The position numbers and the translations under genes were made by a program. Shown piece after piece: positions 20,465 to 33,457 of a stretch of DNA of 64,000 bases. The stretch comes from Conoideocrella luteorostrata. Its lineage: Eukaryota > Ascomycota > Sordariomycetes > Hypocreales > Clavicipitaceae. The notes beneath the pieces were generated by a model, which saw nothing but the letters and a program-made list of their open reading frames with translations, made no database searches and was not told the DNA's origin. Location: the NCBI GenBank assembly GCA_032433595.1, contig JASWJB010000032.1, positions 62,001 to 126,000 on the forward strand, in the 5' to 3' direction. The first letter of the stretch is position 1; each line of letters starts with the position of its first letter.

Positions 20465-22478
20465 CTAAACATCCGGTTTCTCCTCCACCAGCGTCTTTTC
20501 TACCTTGACCAAGATCGTCCCCTCGGTCAATCGGCCCTTAGCGTCTAACAAATGGATAAACCGGAAACCCTGGCCCAGGCGATCTAGCCTGACGCATGCC
20601 CATGCAGCCAAGTCATCGATTCCCAACTCGTCATCCCGCACCATGAATCGCACGAAAGTCAACTCTTCTAGAAGGCCATCGACGTCATGGAACGAGATTT
20701 GCTGCTGACCAAGATCAACATCTGTGCCTTTGTGGGTCTTGGTTCGAGCCTTATGTCGAATTTCCGATTCGTGGCTGTCGCTTGACGAGGGACGTCCAAG
20801 CGCGTGGGAGTTGCAGCCATCCACGTGGAGTTCGGTCTTAACGTACGGATGGAACTTTTTATCGGATTTATCGCCAAGGGGAAGAGGGATGTTTTGAGCA
20901 GCCAGGAAAGTAATAGAGAGGTTGAGGGTTTTGTAAGCAACCGAATTAGGCGTAGTTACCGATGGTATGCATGGACGGTAGCCTTTAATTATATGTCAGT
21001 TTCTAGTATGGGGATGGTTGAGTGAAAGGTTGAGGATGAGAATGTATTTTACCTGGTGGTTTGAGGACGTATCCTCCTGTTCCTGCAAACATGCCCTCGT
21101 TTAGCATCATACCTTCGTCTGTCTGTTGCCAGTTCAGTGCAACAACCTGAGCTCCTGAGCCCCAGAAAACAGTCGGCATCATATTGGACGAGCGGATGCG
21201 CAGTCCAGATGGGTAGGCACGCAGCAAATAATCCCGGTTGTGGTCGAACAGTTCTTTTCCGTGCTTTTCGCGATGTTCCATAAACTTCTTTTCTGCCAGG
21301 GAAAAAATATGTGTGGGCATGCTCGCCTCAGGTTGTACCCATGTTTTGAAAGAAACCGCCCGAGTATAAATTCCCAGGTTGCTAAGCTCTTGAATAATCT
21401 TGGATGGTTTCTTAGCCGCGGCTTTTTCAGCAGGCAGACGATCATCTCCGCTGTCTGCATCCGGCGCTGGTGCATTCGGAGGCGCATATTTGACCTTAAT
21501 GAGGATCTTTCGTTTCAAATCTTGCGGACTTGGTAAGACCTCATCTTTGGCCTCATTTTGAGTGACTAGCATGCCTTTCCAAACTTCTTTCATGATGTTG
21601 ACCATCATAATTTGTTGTTCGGCGCCGCAATGTACCTCTAAACTAATAATGAGAGGCAAATCCGAGGCCGTGAAGGCGCTGTCCCGAATCGCCTCGCATA
21701 CATGTCGGAAAGATACCTCCTTGGTCAACGTATATCCGTGAAGTACTCGGGGTTCAACAGCAGCCACTTCCGGTACAATCTTATCGTCGGCACTAGCAGC
21801 TGCGCCAACATCCGCATGGGACACAACTTTGCCTGTAGATTCGCGCTCCGGCTTCTTTCCCAAGCTGGCTTTTTCAAGTTTGGCAGATAGGCTCCCTGGT
21901 ATCTTTTGCCTGAGTTTATCAAATGTGCCTTTGCTCCTTGAGTTGTCCGATTTGCCACCTGGGATAGCCTCCGCCTCGTCTGAGCTTGAGGCTGAGCTCA
22001 AGTCGGATTCATCGCCATCCCAAACATCTATTTCGACACATCGGCACCCCCGCAAGAGGACATTGGTGTAGCCATCCGTGGTGCTGTCACTATACAGCTG
22101 GTTCCCGGACAAGTATGTGTTGTGGCTGGAACTGATAAAGTAGCTTGACAATGGCCACGATAGATCGCACATCTTGCAGGGCATTGTTATGGCGCTGTCC
22201 CCGGATGTCATGTATTGCAAAAATCCATTGAAATCAATAATTTTCTCGCCGAGTAATTTGGCTGCTGCTTGCGTAGTGGAGTCATTATCCTGAACCTGCT
22301 CGACAAATCGCTGGACTTGACCAACTGACCACGTCCCGTTTTGATCAGCATGGGATTCAAAAATATGTTTTAGATAAGAAATAGTAGTGGCATTCAACGA
22401 TAGTGTTGTTCGCAAGGCCTGGCTAGCCCCTCCGCCGGCCTGTCGCAAGGCATCAATAGGTTGCTCCTTATCTGCCAT
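20465..22478 (-). CDS. phosphoinositide-specific phospholipase C
   Basis: Two exons, 647 aa: 21053-22478 and 20465-20982, with a 70-bp intron. The enzyme splits PIP2 into diacylglycerol and inositol trisphosphate at membranes. Order of parts: an EF-hand-like region (about 30-90), the catalytic X box with SSYFISSSHNTYLSGNQLYS (His119) and the second His in SLEVHCG, and an acidic/Ser-rich X-Y linker. Next comes the Y box from LSNLGIYTRAVSFKTW to PSGLRIRSSNMMPTVFWGSG, and finally a C-terminal C2 domain containing ITFLAAQNIPLPLG and FVRFMVRDDELGIDDLAAW. There is no N-terminal PH domain, as in short fungal isoforms. The open frame continues upstream to 22553 only through a GTG, so the ATG at 22478 (MADKEQPIDALRQ) is preferred. 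Confidence 0.93.
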
Positions 22479-23162
22479 GGCTGGTGCTCGTTTAGCCAGC
22501 TGTCTGAAGGCGTACACAGCGGCAAATAAAGCGTATAAAATAGCAGAGTACACGGACGATAGGTGCTGTCTGGCTCGAAACAGATGATGAGCCCAGGAGC
22601 AACTGATTCCCCGTTGGCTGTGCTTAGCCTACCAAGAGGAGAAGTGGTTAATGATGAGCTGTGTCGCTTGTCAGCAACGGTTTGCAGGGATTCAATGAGC
22701 AGCGCCTGACTCTGATCTTGGGCAGGTCGTGGTTTCGATTCAGAAAGTGCGAGGCATGAAGCTGTCCCAATGGAGTGAATTTACACCACAGCTTCATGCG
22801 GCCAGCTGCCCACGAAGAGCAATCAATGAATGCCTTGTGTCTCGGTGCACAGCCCTTACACTACTCAATCTAGGGGAGGCAGCTGTGGATTTATGCCGAG
22901 TCCTCAGATGCCCGACAAAGTAAATGAGGGCTTAGATTGGTGCTTAGATTGGGCAGTTGGGATCCAGAGTCGGGTCTGTGGGCCACCATTGTCGAGCTAA
23001 TACATGCACCCAGACTCCAATGCGCAAGTGGTGAGGGGCTGTGCAGATCAGGGAAGGAAGGAACTACCGAATGTTGAAACAGCGCCATGTCAACTGGTAT
23101 TCGATTGCAGAACTTCTTGTGCTCTCGCGAGTGGAAAGAAAATTTTTGACGTGCGTTTAGTT
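22479..23162. promoter_or_regulatory. upstream region of phospholipase C and 3' flank of NRDE-2 gene
   Basis: About 680 bp between two minus-strand genes. Nothing specific is recognised; the half nearest 22479 should carry the phospholipase C promoter. Confidence 0.4.
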
Positions 23163-26100
23163 TCACTCTCTATCTCGTCGTTCCCGCTTCTTCTTCCAAT
23201 CCTCAACCCATTCTTCCAGGTCCAGATGCACCCTCAGTCCCTTTGAAGTCATTGTATTGTACACCGACCGCAGGTCGTCGGACTTCATATCGTGAATCAG
23301 AGTACTAAACGCCTCAATCATAATCTCCTTAGACCAAGGACAATGTCTCAAGGCTCTGTAGAATACGTCCTTTGCGTTGGGTCGTAATTCTTTATTCACG
23401 AAGCAAAAGTGTATATACGAGCCCCAAAGCCCCGCGTTAAACTTACAGATGTCACTGGACAAGGCGTGCTCAAATGCTGCCTGTGTGGTATTGGTGTTTC
23501 CGCGAGACATCTCGTGCTGAATAGAGAAAATCCGGCTAGTGATGCAGTCGCGCTCTTTTATCAGAATCCTGTCATAGAGCAAGCGTCTGGTTTCGTCAAT
23601 GACTCGCAAGCTAGAGTCTGCCCACTCGATCACAGCTAGGAAAACAGTATTTCGCGGGAACCGCTCGAGGAATCTGGACAGTTGATCACGGAGATAAGTC
23701 TTGCGAAACGGGCTATAGTCTGATCAGCAGCAAGAACCAATGCGGCCAACGTCCAACTTACCCCATATTCGCATTGAAGTACAGTAATTGAGCCCCAAAT
23801 TGGAGAAATCGCTCATGGCTAGAAGCTTCGCCATATCCCCTAGACTTGAATTCGGCCGACATTTTTTCAAAGATGATCATTGCAGCTGTGATGTTACCCT
23901 GTGCTACTGATGTTGGCTCAACACACTCCACATCGGTCAAGTACGACAGCAGAGCCAAGCATTCCACAAAAATACCAGCATCATTAGCTTTGCCGTCATA
24001 CAAACTTTGGTGAATGTGAGACTCGACCGTTTGTCTTGCCTTGAGTACGACAGTTGGAGATATGGGTTCAATATCGGGCACCCATTGGCGCAAACTGTCA
24101 TCAACGGCGGAACACAGTCGTGCAGTAGCCATTGTTTTGTGTCCATTAATCAACTCCATCCAGCTCCATGACTTGAACAATTGAAATCCCATGGCACCAG
24201 AAGTTAGCTGGGAAAGACATGTTAGTTTAGCAGTTTCACTAAGTAGTAAATACTGAACTTACCGAAGGCGATTCCACCGTTGATGCAATCACTTTCATTG
24301 CAATCTCGTGGTGTCCATTGGCGAATTCAGCAAGAGCATACGCATTATACAACTCGGCAAAATCTGCATATGTTTTCAACAAAGCTTTTGCAGACTTTTT
24401 CACCATTGTAGAGTCCTTCTGATAGCTGAAGCCAAGGTAGTAAAGTGCAAGGCTCTTTACATCAGCCAGATGAACGAGCTGCCTCACCGTTTCGACTGCC
24501 CACGTCGCATCCACCGGGAGACTGTCAAAGTCCAACCCAATATACTGAAACCAGCTGTTCCCAGAAAAGAGAAGATTAGGCGACATCGCCATGTCAGCGT
24601 TGCTTCCTTCAAATTTGGGAGGTTTTCGTTGAATGTCTCCCACATCGTTCAATGGCAGCGGTGAAGCTTTGATATATGTCTTGATGGGAGCAGACCGAAA
24701 GGTGAACTGATCTCTAAAAGCCAGCATCGTCCACCTACTTGCCCGGGACACCGGCGGTAATCCGCAGAATATCAGAAAAGCATCAATGAGCTGCAGTCCA
24801 ACTGACCCGCTCATTTCTGGCTCTGGGATACAGAACAGCCACGGCTCAATATCTGAGAACATTACCACCCGGAAAGGATCATCATCTGTACCATCGTCCA
24901 TGGTCCTCGCAGGCATTTTAGCTTCTTCAGCACGGCAACGTTCAGAATGACCCCAGGCTTTGTACGCATCTCCAGTCGAAATGCCTTGAACTGCGCTATC
25001 CGCTCGCGGCTCGGGGGCGTCTACCTGCCCAGAAGTCTCAACATACTGCTTCCAACCTTGTGCTTCGGCATCACCCAGACGCGGCACCTCGCTTTCCCAA
25101 AAGTCACGAAATGAACCCATAATGTCTTCATTCCGGCTCAAGGTGGGCCGAAAAAAATTGATTTCCAGAATCGCCTGCCACGCCGCTACTGCCAACTCCT
25201 TGTATCCAGAGTCATGTAAAAATCTCATGGCCCGTAGAAACACATATAATAACTCAGAATAGTCACTCTCCATTTTCTGAGAGTTAGATCTGGCTAGGAC
25301 CCTGTGAAGCCGCTCCAGCAGCATTCGCTTTATGTCTTCGTATTGAAATATGGTAATGCTGGTCATTGAAAAATCAACATGCGCTCTCCATAATTCAAAA
25401 TTGCTCGCTTCCTCTCCAGCCAGTTCGGACCACTTCTTTGCGGCAGTCTTGGCCGGCCAAATTTTCATCCCTTCCCGCATGAGACGCACTAAAACCTCTA
25501 ATTTATCTTCGGGGGCGGAAGAGTTGTCAAGAGCCAACTCGAGCATGGAGACTTTGATCTCTGAGAAACTATGTGCGGCATCTGCGGAGTTCTGCTCATC
25601 AACGGATTCTCCGGCCCGTTGCAAGTCATCTTGATGATTGACCAATTCTAGCCATGCATCGATGTCCCCGGGGTGTTCCTTGACCCTCCTGTTCAGTTGT
25701 ATGGATTTCCATTTCAAGGGATTGTCTTCCTGAAGATCTACTGCCTCTTCGTCCGACGAGCTCTCATCGGATTCGCCATCGAAAGCCTTTGTTTTTGCTT
25801 TCCCCTCGATTGATCTATAAGACGGGCCCTCGTCATCCGATGATTCACTCTGTCCTTGACTTCGTTTCCTTTTCCTCGACCTTCCCACTGGCAGGAACCC
25901 ATCCTCGTCATCCTGGGCATCCGCATCCGTGGCCCTAGCTCTTGCCCGTAGTCTGATCGATTCTTTGCTGAAGCGTAGGGACTTGGACCGCAAGCCATCT
26001 CTAAGAGAGAGCCCTAGCCCCTCTCCGGGGAACCGAAGGCTGAACTGATCTCTAGCGCCGTCTCGGTGAATGACCAACTTACCCGTCGTGCCGAGGACTC

Positions 26101-26515
26101 TTCCTCCGCCATACCGGTAATATGCTGGGATCTGGGCGCGATCAATACTCCCATACTTAGAAATCAAGCAATCTCCCCTGGTATCAATGGTAAAGAGGCT
26201 GGATGATGAGGCTCTTTCAGGCAGAGACTTTGGCTGTTGCTGCAGCTCCGGTGACTTGCGCGACCGGCTGCGCGATGAGTGTTCATGCCGTCGACGTGAC
26301 TGAGACAGCTCCTGTCTATCATCATCATAGTCATGCCGGTGACGGTGCGAACGATGGCGTTTTTCAGATGGATGTGCCTCCTTCGAATGTCTCCTTTCCT
26401 GCTTTCGGGCGATTGAGCCCTGGGACTCGGTACGCCCGGATGTCTCTTTGGCTTTAAAAGATGAGAACTTGGGGACGGCAGGTTGGAAGCTGGTCTCATT
26501 GTCTGAGTCGGCCAT
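23163..26515 (-). CDS. NRDE-2 family nuclear RNA-silencing / RNA surveillance protein (Nrl1-like)
   Basis: Three exons, 1082 aa: 24263-26515, 23762-24207 and 23163-23712, with introns of 55 and 49 bp. NRDE-2/Nrl1 proteins act in the nucleus with MTR4-type helicases in RNA surveillance and small-RNA-directed silencing. The N-terminus (MADSDNETSFQPAVPKFSSF) is typical. It is followed by a long charged Arg/Ser/His-rich region (about 20-90) and an acidic segment. The NRDE-2 core then has its NPLKWKSIQLNRRVKEHPGD start, near residues 260-280, followed by helical HAT/TPR-like repeats. The end is basic: EEWVEDWKKKRERRDRE. At the second intron the acceptor was set by phase, giving NANMG-PFRKTYLRDQLSRF; the nearby alternative acceptor would create an immediate stop. 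Confidence 0.88.
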
Positions 26516-26964
26516 TGTTGATGTGGAAGTGCGCCTGTGCTAGCGGCACACGCTGAAGACGGACCTAGCTCATTCAGATATGCGGGAGACGTCAGGAAAA
26601 GGATGCCGATATGTATCGTTTCATAGTGTTGGATGGTAATGTGACGTCCGTAGTAATTACTCCGTAGACAGCTGCCCAACAGTAATGTGATGCCTGGAGG
26701 TGAATGGACTGACGCTGGGCCCTGTCAGAGCTCAGGTACGCTCGCTCTGCCTGCGCCGAAGCTCCACCTGCCACACTGAGCTGAACCTTGTCGATAAGCT
26801 AAGCTCAGGACCCTGGGCATATAGCTCAACTTTCATCCTCCATCACCATCTCGACGCCACCAACCATAACTCTTGTATTAAACCCCTCTAACCTTCTCTA
26901 TTCGAGAACAAGGAGCCAACTTTTCCCCCGCATCCCCGAAACTTCAGCTCCCAAGCTAAAACCC
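26516..26964. promoter_or_regulatory. divergent promoter between NRDE-2 and ketosphinganine reductase genes
   Basis: 449 bp with no gene. It contains TACTCCGTA at 26658-26666, about 140 bp upstream of the NRDE-2 start and 300 bp upstream of the reductase start. Confidence 0.45.
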
Positions 26965-28130
26965 ATGGACATTTCAACCCTCTCCACGTCTTCGATCCTG
27001 TTACCTACAAGCCTCGCACTCCTCGTCGCAGCAGCAGTCACCATGGGTGGCTTCTTCAGCAGGAACAAGCTGCCCATCAAAGGCAAGGCAAGTTATCCAA
27101 CCAGACTCTCACGCTGCCAGCGCTACAAACTACTCATACCCCAATAGACGGTCCTCATCACAGGCGCTTCTGAAGGCATGGGTCTCTCCGTCGCAAAGCA
27201 ACTCGCCGCCAAAGGCGCCAATGTGATCATCATATCCCGAAGTGTTCCTAAACTCGAAGAAGCCCTCAAAGCCGTCAAAGTACGCAATTCCCCGCCCCTC
27301 CCCCCTTTCGCCCACACAATGATTCTAAAAAAAACACTCCCCCATATAAGGCTTCAGCGAAGAACCCATCCCAACGCTTCACATACATCTCCGCCGATGT
27401 CTCCTCCCCGTCATACGCACCAGCTCTCGTTGCCGAAGCCACAGCCTGGAACAACAACACTCCTCCCGACATAGTATGGTGCGTGGCCGGCACGTCCGTC
27501 CCCGAGCTCTTCGTCGACATGGAAATGTCCTCGCTGAGACGCCAAATGGACGTCAACTTCTACGGTACTGCCGAGTTGTCCCACGCTATCCTGCGGGAGT
27601 GGCTTTCCCCCAGCGCACCAGTCACAAAAGAGCCAAAACACCTCGTCATGACGACTAGCGTGGTCGCATTGTACACTATACCTGGGTACGCACCCTACGC
27701 GCCATCGAAATGGGCTCTTCGCGGTCTAGCAGATACCCTCTCTCAAGAAGTGATGATGTACCCACAAAATGTCAAAGTACACGTCGTATACCCAGGGACG
27801 ATTCTCAGCCCAGGGTTCGAGCGTGAGGAACTTGTCAAGCCGGCGGTCACTAAGCTTCTGGAGGAGACTGATCCGAAGCAGACGCCTGATGAGGTTGCCG
27901 CGGCGGCGATCAGGGGGCTAGAGAATGGCGATTACTTTGTCACGGTGAACTGGCTGGGGAATCTGATGAGACTGGGAATGTTGGGCGGCTCGTTCCGGAA
28001 TAATTGGGTGATTGATACGTTGGGGGCTTGGCTGATAAGCATTGTGTGGATATTTGTGCAGGCTGATTTGCACGGCAAGATTAGAGGGTATGGGAAGAAG
28101 CATGGCCATCCCAGTACGTATCAGAAGTAG
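26965..28130 (+). CDS. TSC10: 3-ketodihydrosphingosine reductase
   Basis: Three exons, 344 aa: 26965-27087, 27148-27279 and 27351-28130. The enzyme is an ER short-chain dehydrogenase that reduces 3-ketosphinganine with NADPH, the second step of sphingolipid synthesis. The N-terminal hydrophobic segment (about 10-30) fits membrane anchoring. The Rossmann motif TGASEGMG is at 46-53, the catalytic Ser is in [14 protein letters not shown] and the YAPSK Tyr/Lys pair follows. A C-terminal hydrophobic segment near [17 protein letters not shown] completes the topology of fungal members. The first intron has a GC donor (AAG/GCAAGT...TAG/ACG). The only nearby GT donor breaks the phase with TVLITGA, so a GC-AG intron is strongly implied. 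The gene converges on URB2, with 134 bp between stop codons. Confidence 0.93.
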
Positions 28131-28264
28131 AGTTGAATGGAAGCACGGAATGAGCAAAAGAAGTATTTAGTTGTTATAATGGGCTATAGGTACCCTAATA
28201 AATTTTCCAAAGATTCGCTATGCAATAATATATAAAAAAACACTCTACATCATGCTAGTTGCTC

Positions 28265-31200
28265 TTAAACGCCAGTCCATTTACCAAATTTAATATATCT
28301 CTTGAACATTTCCCTCAAAATAGCCCTTCCGCTTGCATCCATGGCATCGTTCAGTATCTTCCTACCTTCTGGTGGTGTAATATCAAAGATGGTGTTCATG
28401 GCCGGCTCCAACGCCTCCCTGACCTCTGTCGACACATTCATTTCGAGCTGTAATTTCACGTACTGCACAAGCATGAAATACATGTGTCTGCCGGCGGAGC
28501 GCTTGGCCGCAACGGTAGCCGAGTCCAGCGAGCTATGCAACTGAGAACGCGATACTGCTCCGGCAGTAGGCTCGCAGATCAAGGTGATGAGCCGGGCATA
28601 GAGATGGGCCTTGGCTTCTTGTGAGATGTTTTCTACGTCCGAATTGGACGATTGCTTGGCAATAAGGTTTCGAAGCAGGGCTTGCATAGTGCTGATGACG
28701 AGGTGGAAATGGCCTTCGAGACGGAGACGATGCTTCTTGATTATGACTTCGACGAGCTTGCAAAGCCAGGAGTACGATGGTGGTGTCTGAATAGGGGGGT
28801 TCTCGACTGATACGAGGTCAGACACGGTGCTGAGGGTAATTTCTATGTTCCATTGGCTCATGCATTGGGGCCTCTTTTCAAGGAGGACTCGCAGGATGCG
28901 GCAGATGATGTGGGGGTTTGTTTGTTGTTTCAAGAGCGAGGATACCAGGTCACTGTGAACCATACTCAAGTCAAATCCGTCTTGGGTCTGTAGAAGGAAA
29001 TCGGATGATTCTGACCACATGTTAGCATATTTTGGTTTTCTTTCGTTTGTTGCCTAGAAGCAAGCACCTACCAATAATTTGCATTGCCACGTGCTCGATG
29101 GCAAGCAGTTGACCATCCGCATCGCACCCGCCTTGGAACTCGCTCAACAATTCTTTCAAATAGTCGAGTTTAGAAGAAGAGTCCATCCCTTCGGTGATCG
29201 ACGCAAGTAGTTCCTTAAAAAACGGAGCACGAAGACTACTTGGCAGCTTTTTCAGATCTTCAAAGGTCCTCGGCTGAGGCACCTCTAACTTAGTTGAGAG
29301 GTGCTTCCGTAGAAATATCTGAATTTTCCACGCTCTCAAGTCGCCATCCTGCATGGCTTGCTTGGTACGCTTTTCGAGTTTTCGTATGGAGGACGATTTG
29401 GAGTCAGTGTGGTCGGAAAGGTTTGTAGCAGCAGAGGCTGCGTCAGTGGCGGCAAAAATACTCAAGTCCATGGTAACATCGCGATTATCTAGTATCTTCT
29501 TATCGGACACACATGAAGCTATGACTTTTGTCACGCATTTCGATACAGTATGTTGAGTCTGTTTCAACAAGGGGGCAAGGTCATCGTGAGAGCGCGCATT
29601 GGTTGACTGCGCCAGCTCTGTAGCAAGTGATCTAAGCAGGATCATATGAAGAGCTGGCAAATCCAAGCCTTTGGATTTTCCATGCGAATGCTGCTTCCCA
29701 CAACTTGACACAAAGGATGACGCCTCACGGAAGTATTTGAGGCTGCGTTCGTCAACATGGTCCGCCATCTGCTTGAGGACCGTGGAGGCCATGTGAGAGA
29801 ACCTCGCCATAACCTCCAAGAGTGTTTCGTCACCATCTTGTATCTCTGAAGTAGCGGTGGACAGTGCTTCAGAGCATTCAACGAGCTCAGAAAAGCGCAG
29901 TCCTTCAGGAAATGTTGGCCGTTTCATGATCTTCGAGGTCAAACCTATAACTAGCTTCCATCCCTCCAAGTCGGTGCTTGCCGGAGATTTATTCATCGAT
30001 GTTTGTCGCTTGGCTAAGGCAGTCATGACTTTTTCTCTTTGCGCACGGTCGAAGCAATCCAGAGGAACGCTTAATAAAGCCTTGATCCACAATTGGCCCT
30101 TTTCACATGGCCAGGCTTTCTCCTGTTCGGAACTATCAAATGCCGTTATCAAGCGGTCTATGAAAGACTTCGTAAGCTTAGTCTCGTTCAAGTTGACATC
30201 GTTGTGCAGCAACGCGCTCCATATAGCTGCCAACCCATTCGTGCTAGACTTGAATGATGCAAGAGCTTCGGTCAGGGGAGGTGGCAATTTGTTGGCTTTA
30301 TCGAAATATAATCGTCCAAATCGACTAGAGCCGTTCAAGATCCAAAAGAGATACTGTTGAAGGCCGCACTCCTGATCAAAATATGCCTCAAGCTCCATAT
30401 TCGCGACTGAAGACAACTTGCTGGCTTCGGGAACTTGCGCAGTGATTATCTCGGAGGAAAGACGTCGTATCAATGTTTCAACCAATGCCGCAGCTTCTGC
30501 AACATGAGGGTCGTCCGGCGAAAATATGTCCCAGACCTGATAGCAGCATTTAAACGCTTCATAGGTTTCGGCAGACGAAACCTCTGCCTTCTCGGCAATC
30601 TTCGTCAGGCGTTTTTTTACTGTAGTCCATATCTCAGACCGTACACTGGCAGAAACCCACGATATAGTAGTAGAAACAACCCGCCATCTTAAAGGTGAAA
30701 AACAAGATGTAGCCTTCAACCTGTCCACCAAGTCAAACAGTTGTCGACCAATGGTATCAACATACTGCTCACTGTGTACTGCTTGCGCTACTGTGGACGC
30801 AAAAATTGAAACGGCTTGCGGATTAGAAGTGAGTGCTTTGTCTTTCACCCATGTGATGACCTCGCTCAGTCGCTGTGGAGACATTTCAGTCTCTAGAATG
30901 GATGTAAGCGACTTCTTGTCTGATACATTTCGACTGATAGCAAACCAAGGCGAGTCTTCGTGGAATTTGCTGTCTTCAACTCCACACATCTGTTCAAACC
31001 ACAAGCGCAAGAAGCCAGGCAGATCTCTTCGAGTGCGGAAACCATCTTTGACGGCCTCAATTATATCCACAATTGCTGCCCTGTTGTCTGGGGTGTGGTG
31101 GTGCTTGGCAATTCTCCCACAAATTTCTTTTCGTAGCTCGATGCCCTCATCAGACAGTTGACACACATCCGTCTCGCACTGCAGAATCTTCGCGACCAAA

Positions 31201-32447
31201 CCCCATTTGGTGGTCTCCCCATGTAGAGCATAATCTCGACATATTTTGCGTAGATCATCTACTGGCACTGGCGAAGATCTCTTCACGGCTTGCTCCAGAA
31301 TACTTTCCATCAGCGAAATGCGATCAGGTCGTTCCCTGATTGCCAACTCCACAAGCCGAAAAATTTGCTTGATCCATTCTGCATTTTCTTTGCGGAGCCC
31401 ACCATCAGCTATACCCTCGGATGCACTCGATGTAAGTAAGTAAAGTGCCGGAGCAGCCAGGTGAGTAGAATCTTTGCCTGATTTCAGGGCCGTCTCGAAA
31501 GCTCCGAGGTCTCTGTGGTTGATAAATGCCGCCCTTCCAGGAAGTGCAAAGTTGCGACGCATAAAGTATTGAATATCAACTAACCAAGTTTTCTTCAGGT
31601 TATCGAGAATCCGAATTTGGTGCGGTGAGGTGAATGCGCCAAGTTTTGCCAGAATGGTCGAAGCCGGTAGGAATATGTGCTCGGCGACCTTCGAAGCATC
31701 GTCCGGCCCTTGCAGGTGAAGATCCCAGACTGTTGTTATGACCTTCATCCAATCCTCTAATCCCGTGATTTCGTCGCAAGATTCACTAGACAATAAGTTT
31801 TCACATATTTGCAACGCCGGGGTTGCGATGGCGGCAGCATCACCTGCGGAAGTACAGAACAGGGATTTAATGTGTTCAGCCCCGATCTTGTCTCTGGAGA
31901 ACCTCTCCGCAGTGCTGTCCAATCGATCGAACAATGACTTCAACGCCTTAAGAAGTGTTTGCGCAGTTTCCAAGCACCCTTGCTGGCATCGTAGTAGACT
32001 TATGGAAAAGCTCGCAGTCGTTGATCGTTTGCGTTTTGACGAAGCATTTTTGTCGGTGGGCTCGACCGGTCTGGCAACATCCCTTAACGTCTGCTGCAAG
32101 ACCGCGGTGAATTTTCTATCTGCGAGAGACTTTGCAAGCGAAAAAAAAGGTATTCTCTGAAAGACACAACTAAGAATGGTCCAAGTAAGAGGGTACCGTC
32201 GCAACGTCTCGGCTCCTTCAGAAGAGCCGTTCATGGACTTCAATAGCCATCGTAAACAGCTCTCTTCTGCGGCGTGGAATCGATTATCGGAGGCTGCGGC
32301 TAGGAAATTCCATAATAGCTGAAGATTTTCGCCATTGTCCCCAGGGCTATTTTGGTCTAGCCCTCGCACGGTTTTGATGAGATCCGCGTTATCCTGCGGA
32401 TGTCAGAACCCATTTGTACCGCAGCGAACAATTTTATGACCTACCAT
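28265..32447 (-). CDS. URB2: nucleolar 27S pre-rRNA processing / 60S biogenesis protein Urb2 (Npa2)
   Basis: Modelled as three exons, 1356 aa: 32445-32447, 29072-32393 and 28265-29010. Urb2/Npa2 acts in early nucleolar pre-60S particles with Npa1, Dbp6 and Rsa3. The protein is a long helical repeat with no catalytic motif. Its N-terminal LIKTVRGLDQ...LLWNFL segment and C-terminal Urb2 domain (ESSDFLLQTQDGFDLSM to FKRYIKFGKWTGV) fit the family, as does the length. The 61-bp internal intron (29011-29071) has a CTAAC branch site. The start is unusual: the only suitable ATG lies directly before a 51-bp intron (32394-32444, donor GTAGGT, branch CTGAC, acceptor CAG), giving M-DNADLIKTVRG. The upstream frame hits a TAG with no earlier ATG. 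A further 5' exon cannot be excluded. Confidence 0.85.
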
Positions 32448-32872
32448 AGCTGGCAATTTGAATCTAGAACCCCATGAACGTTTGTGCGAGAACGATTTCT
32501 ATGCCGCAAGGCAATTGATAATCGGAATTGTCCTGGAAGATAGAACTGAGAAGAAGAAAAAAGGGCCAAGTCGTCTCTGCCCCGCGAGATCTGATACCTA
32601 CTGCTGCAAGCTTGCCGCTGAGCCAAAATTTCCAAATTCTGCCGGTCGCAACCAGCCCACATGCACCCAGTGTACTCACCGCCTTCGGTAACCAGTGCCA
32701 TACGCCGACTGCTTTCCCTGACGGTTGACATCAGAGCATTCCGACGAAGCTGCTGATAGCTCCAAGCCACAGTCACCTTGACATCAATTCCACCAAATAC
32801 GTAAGTCGCCCAGTGGTCAACCTGTCTATGTGCATTTCAGAAGTTAATGCGCGTACGTATAGGCCGTTCATA
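32448..32872. promoter_or_regulatory. divergent promoter between URB2 and MIC10
   Basis: About 425 bp between the two start codons. Open frames on both strands here (for example 32458-32691 plus, 32464-32679 minus) have no family match. The 5' leader of URB2 lies in the left part. Confidence 0.4.
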
Positions 32873-33208
32873 ATGGCTGAGTCTGCACCTGCTTCCGCGC
32901 CATCAAGCGCCATTTCTAGACCCGTGAGCGAGGCCCTGCTCAATGAGAAGGTAATTCGACTGCACACGAGCGATGATTCCAAGACTTGACATCTAATGGT
33001 TGTTTTCTAGTGGGATGGATGCCTCTCCAACCTCCTTGTTAAGTCTACCATTGGCCTCGGTTTCGGTGTTGTCTTCTCTGTCCTACTATTCAAGCGACGA
33101 GCTTTCCCTGCATTCATTGGCGCTGGTTTCGGTGCCGGACGAGCCTACGAGGAGTGCAACATCAACTTGAAGATCGCCGCACGAGATCTGAAGAAAAAGA
33201 GCGTATAA
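32873..33208 (+). CDS. MIC10: MICOS complex core subunit Mic10
   Basis: Two exons, 91 aa: 32873-32950 and 33011-33208, with a 60-bp intron. Mic10 is the small inner-membrane protein that oligomerises to bend cristae junctions. A polar N-terminus ([20 protein letters not shown]) precedes [20 protein letters not shown] and [14 protein letters not shown]. These are the two membrane helices with their glycine motifs (GxGFG and GxGFGxG) and the conserved Trp-Asp at the start of the domain. The basic tail ends KKKSV. Length and Gly pattern match the family closely. Being interrupted after codon 26, it is easily missed by simple frame scanning. Confidence 0.92.
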
Positions 33209-33457
33209 GTAGCTATAATCTGACGAAACCGGGCGATCATTAGCATCATTGTACATCACAGCAGACGATCGGGGCGGGAAAACGGAGTAAGCGAGATAGA
33301 ATACGGCATGGATTCGTTGAGGGATTCGGCCAATTCCTAGGTGTTTACGGAGTAGCCTCTTATGAAAAACAAACATCTTTTGTACAGTATCTTACACTCG
33401 CCCAATTTGACCACCTATGAAGACTCTGTATCATTCAAGCCCACCACCACAGCAATG

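Noticed and set aside
22479..22553. 25-residue N-terminal extension of phospholipase C (hydrophobic, begins at 22553)
   Set aside because: The frame there starts with GTG, not ATG, and the first real ATG is at 22478.
22730..22745. Possible tRNA B-box-like sequence (ggtttcgattc)
   Set aside because: No matching A box, acceptor stem or anticodon arm could be drawn around it.
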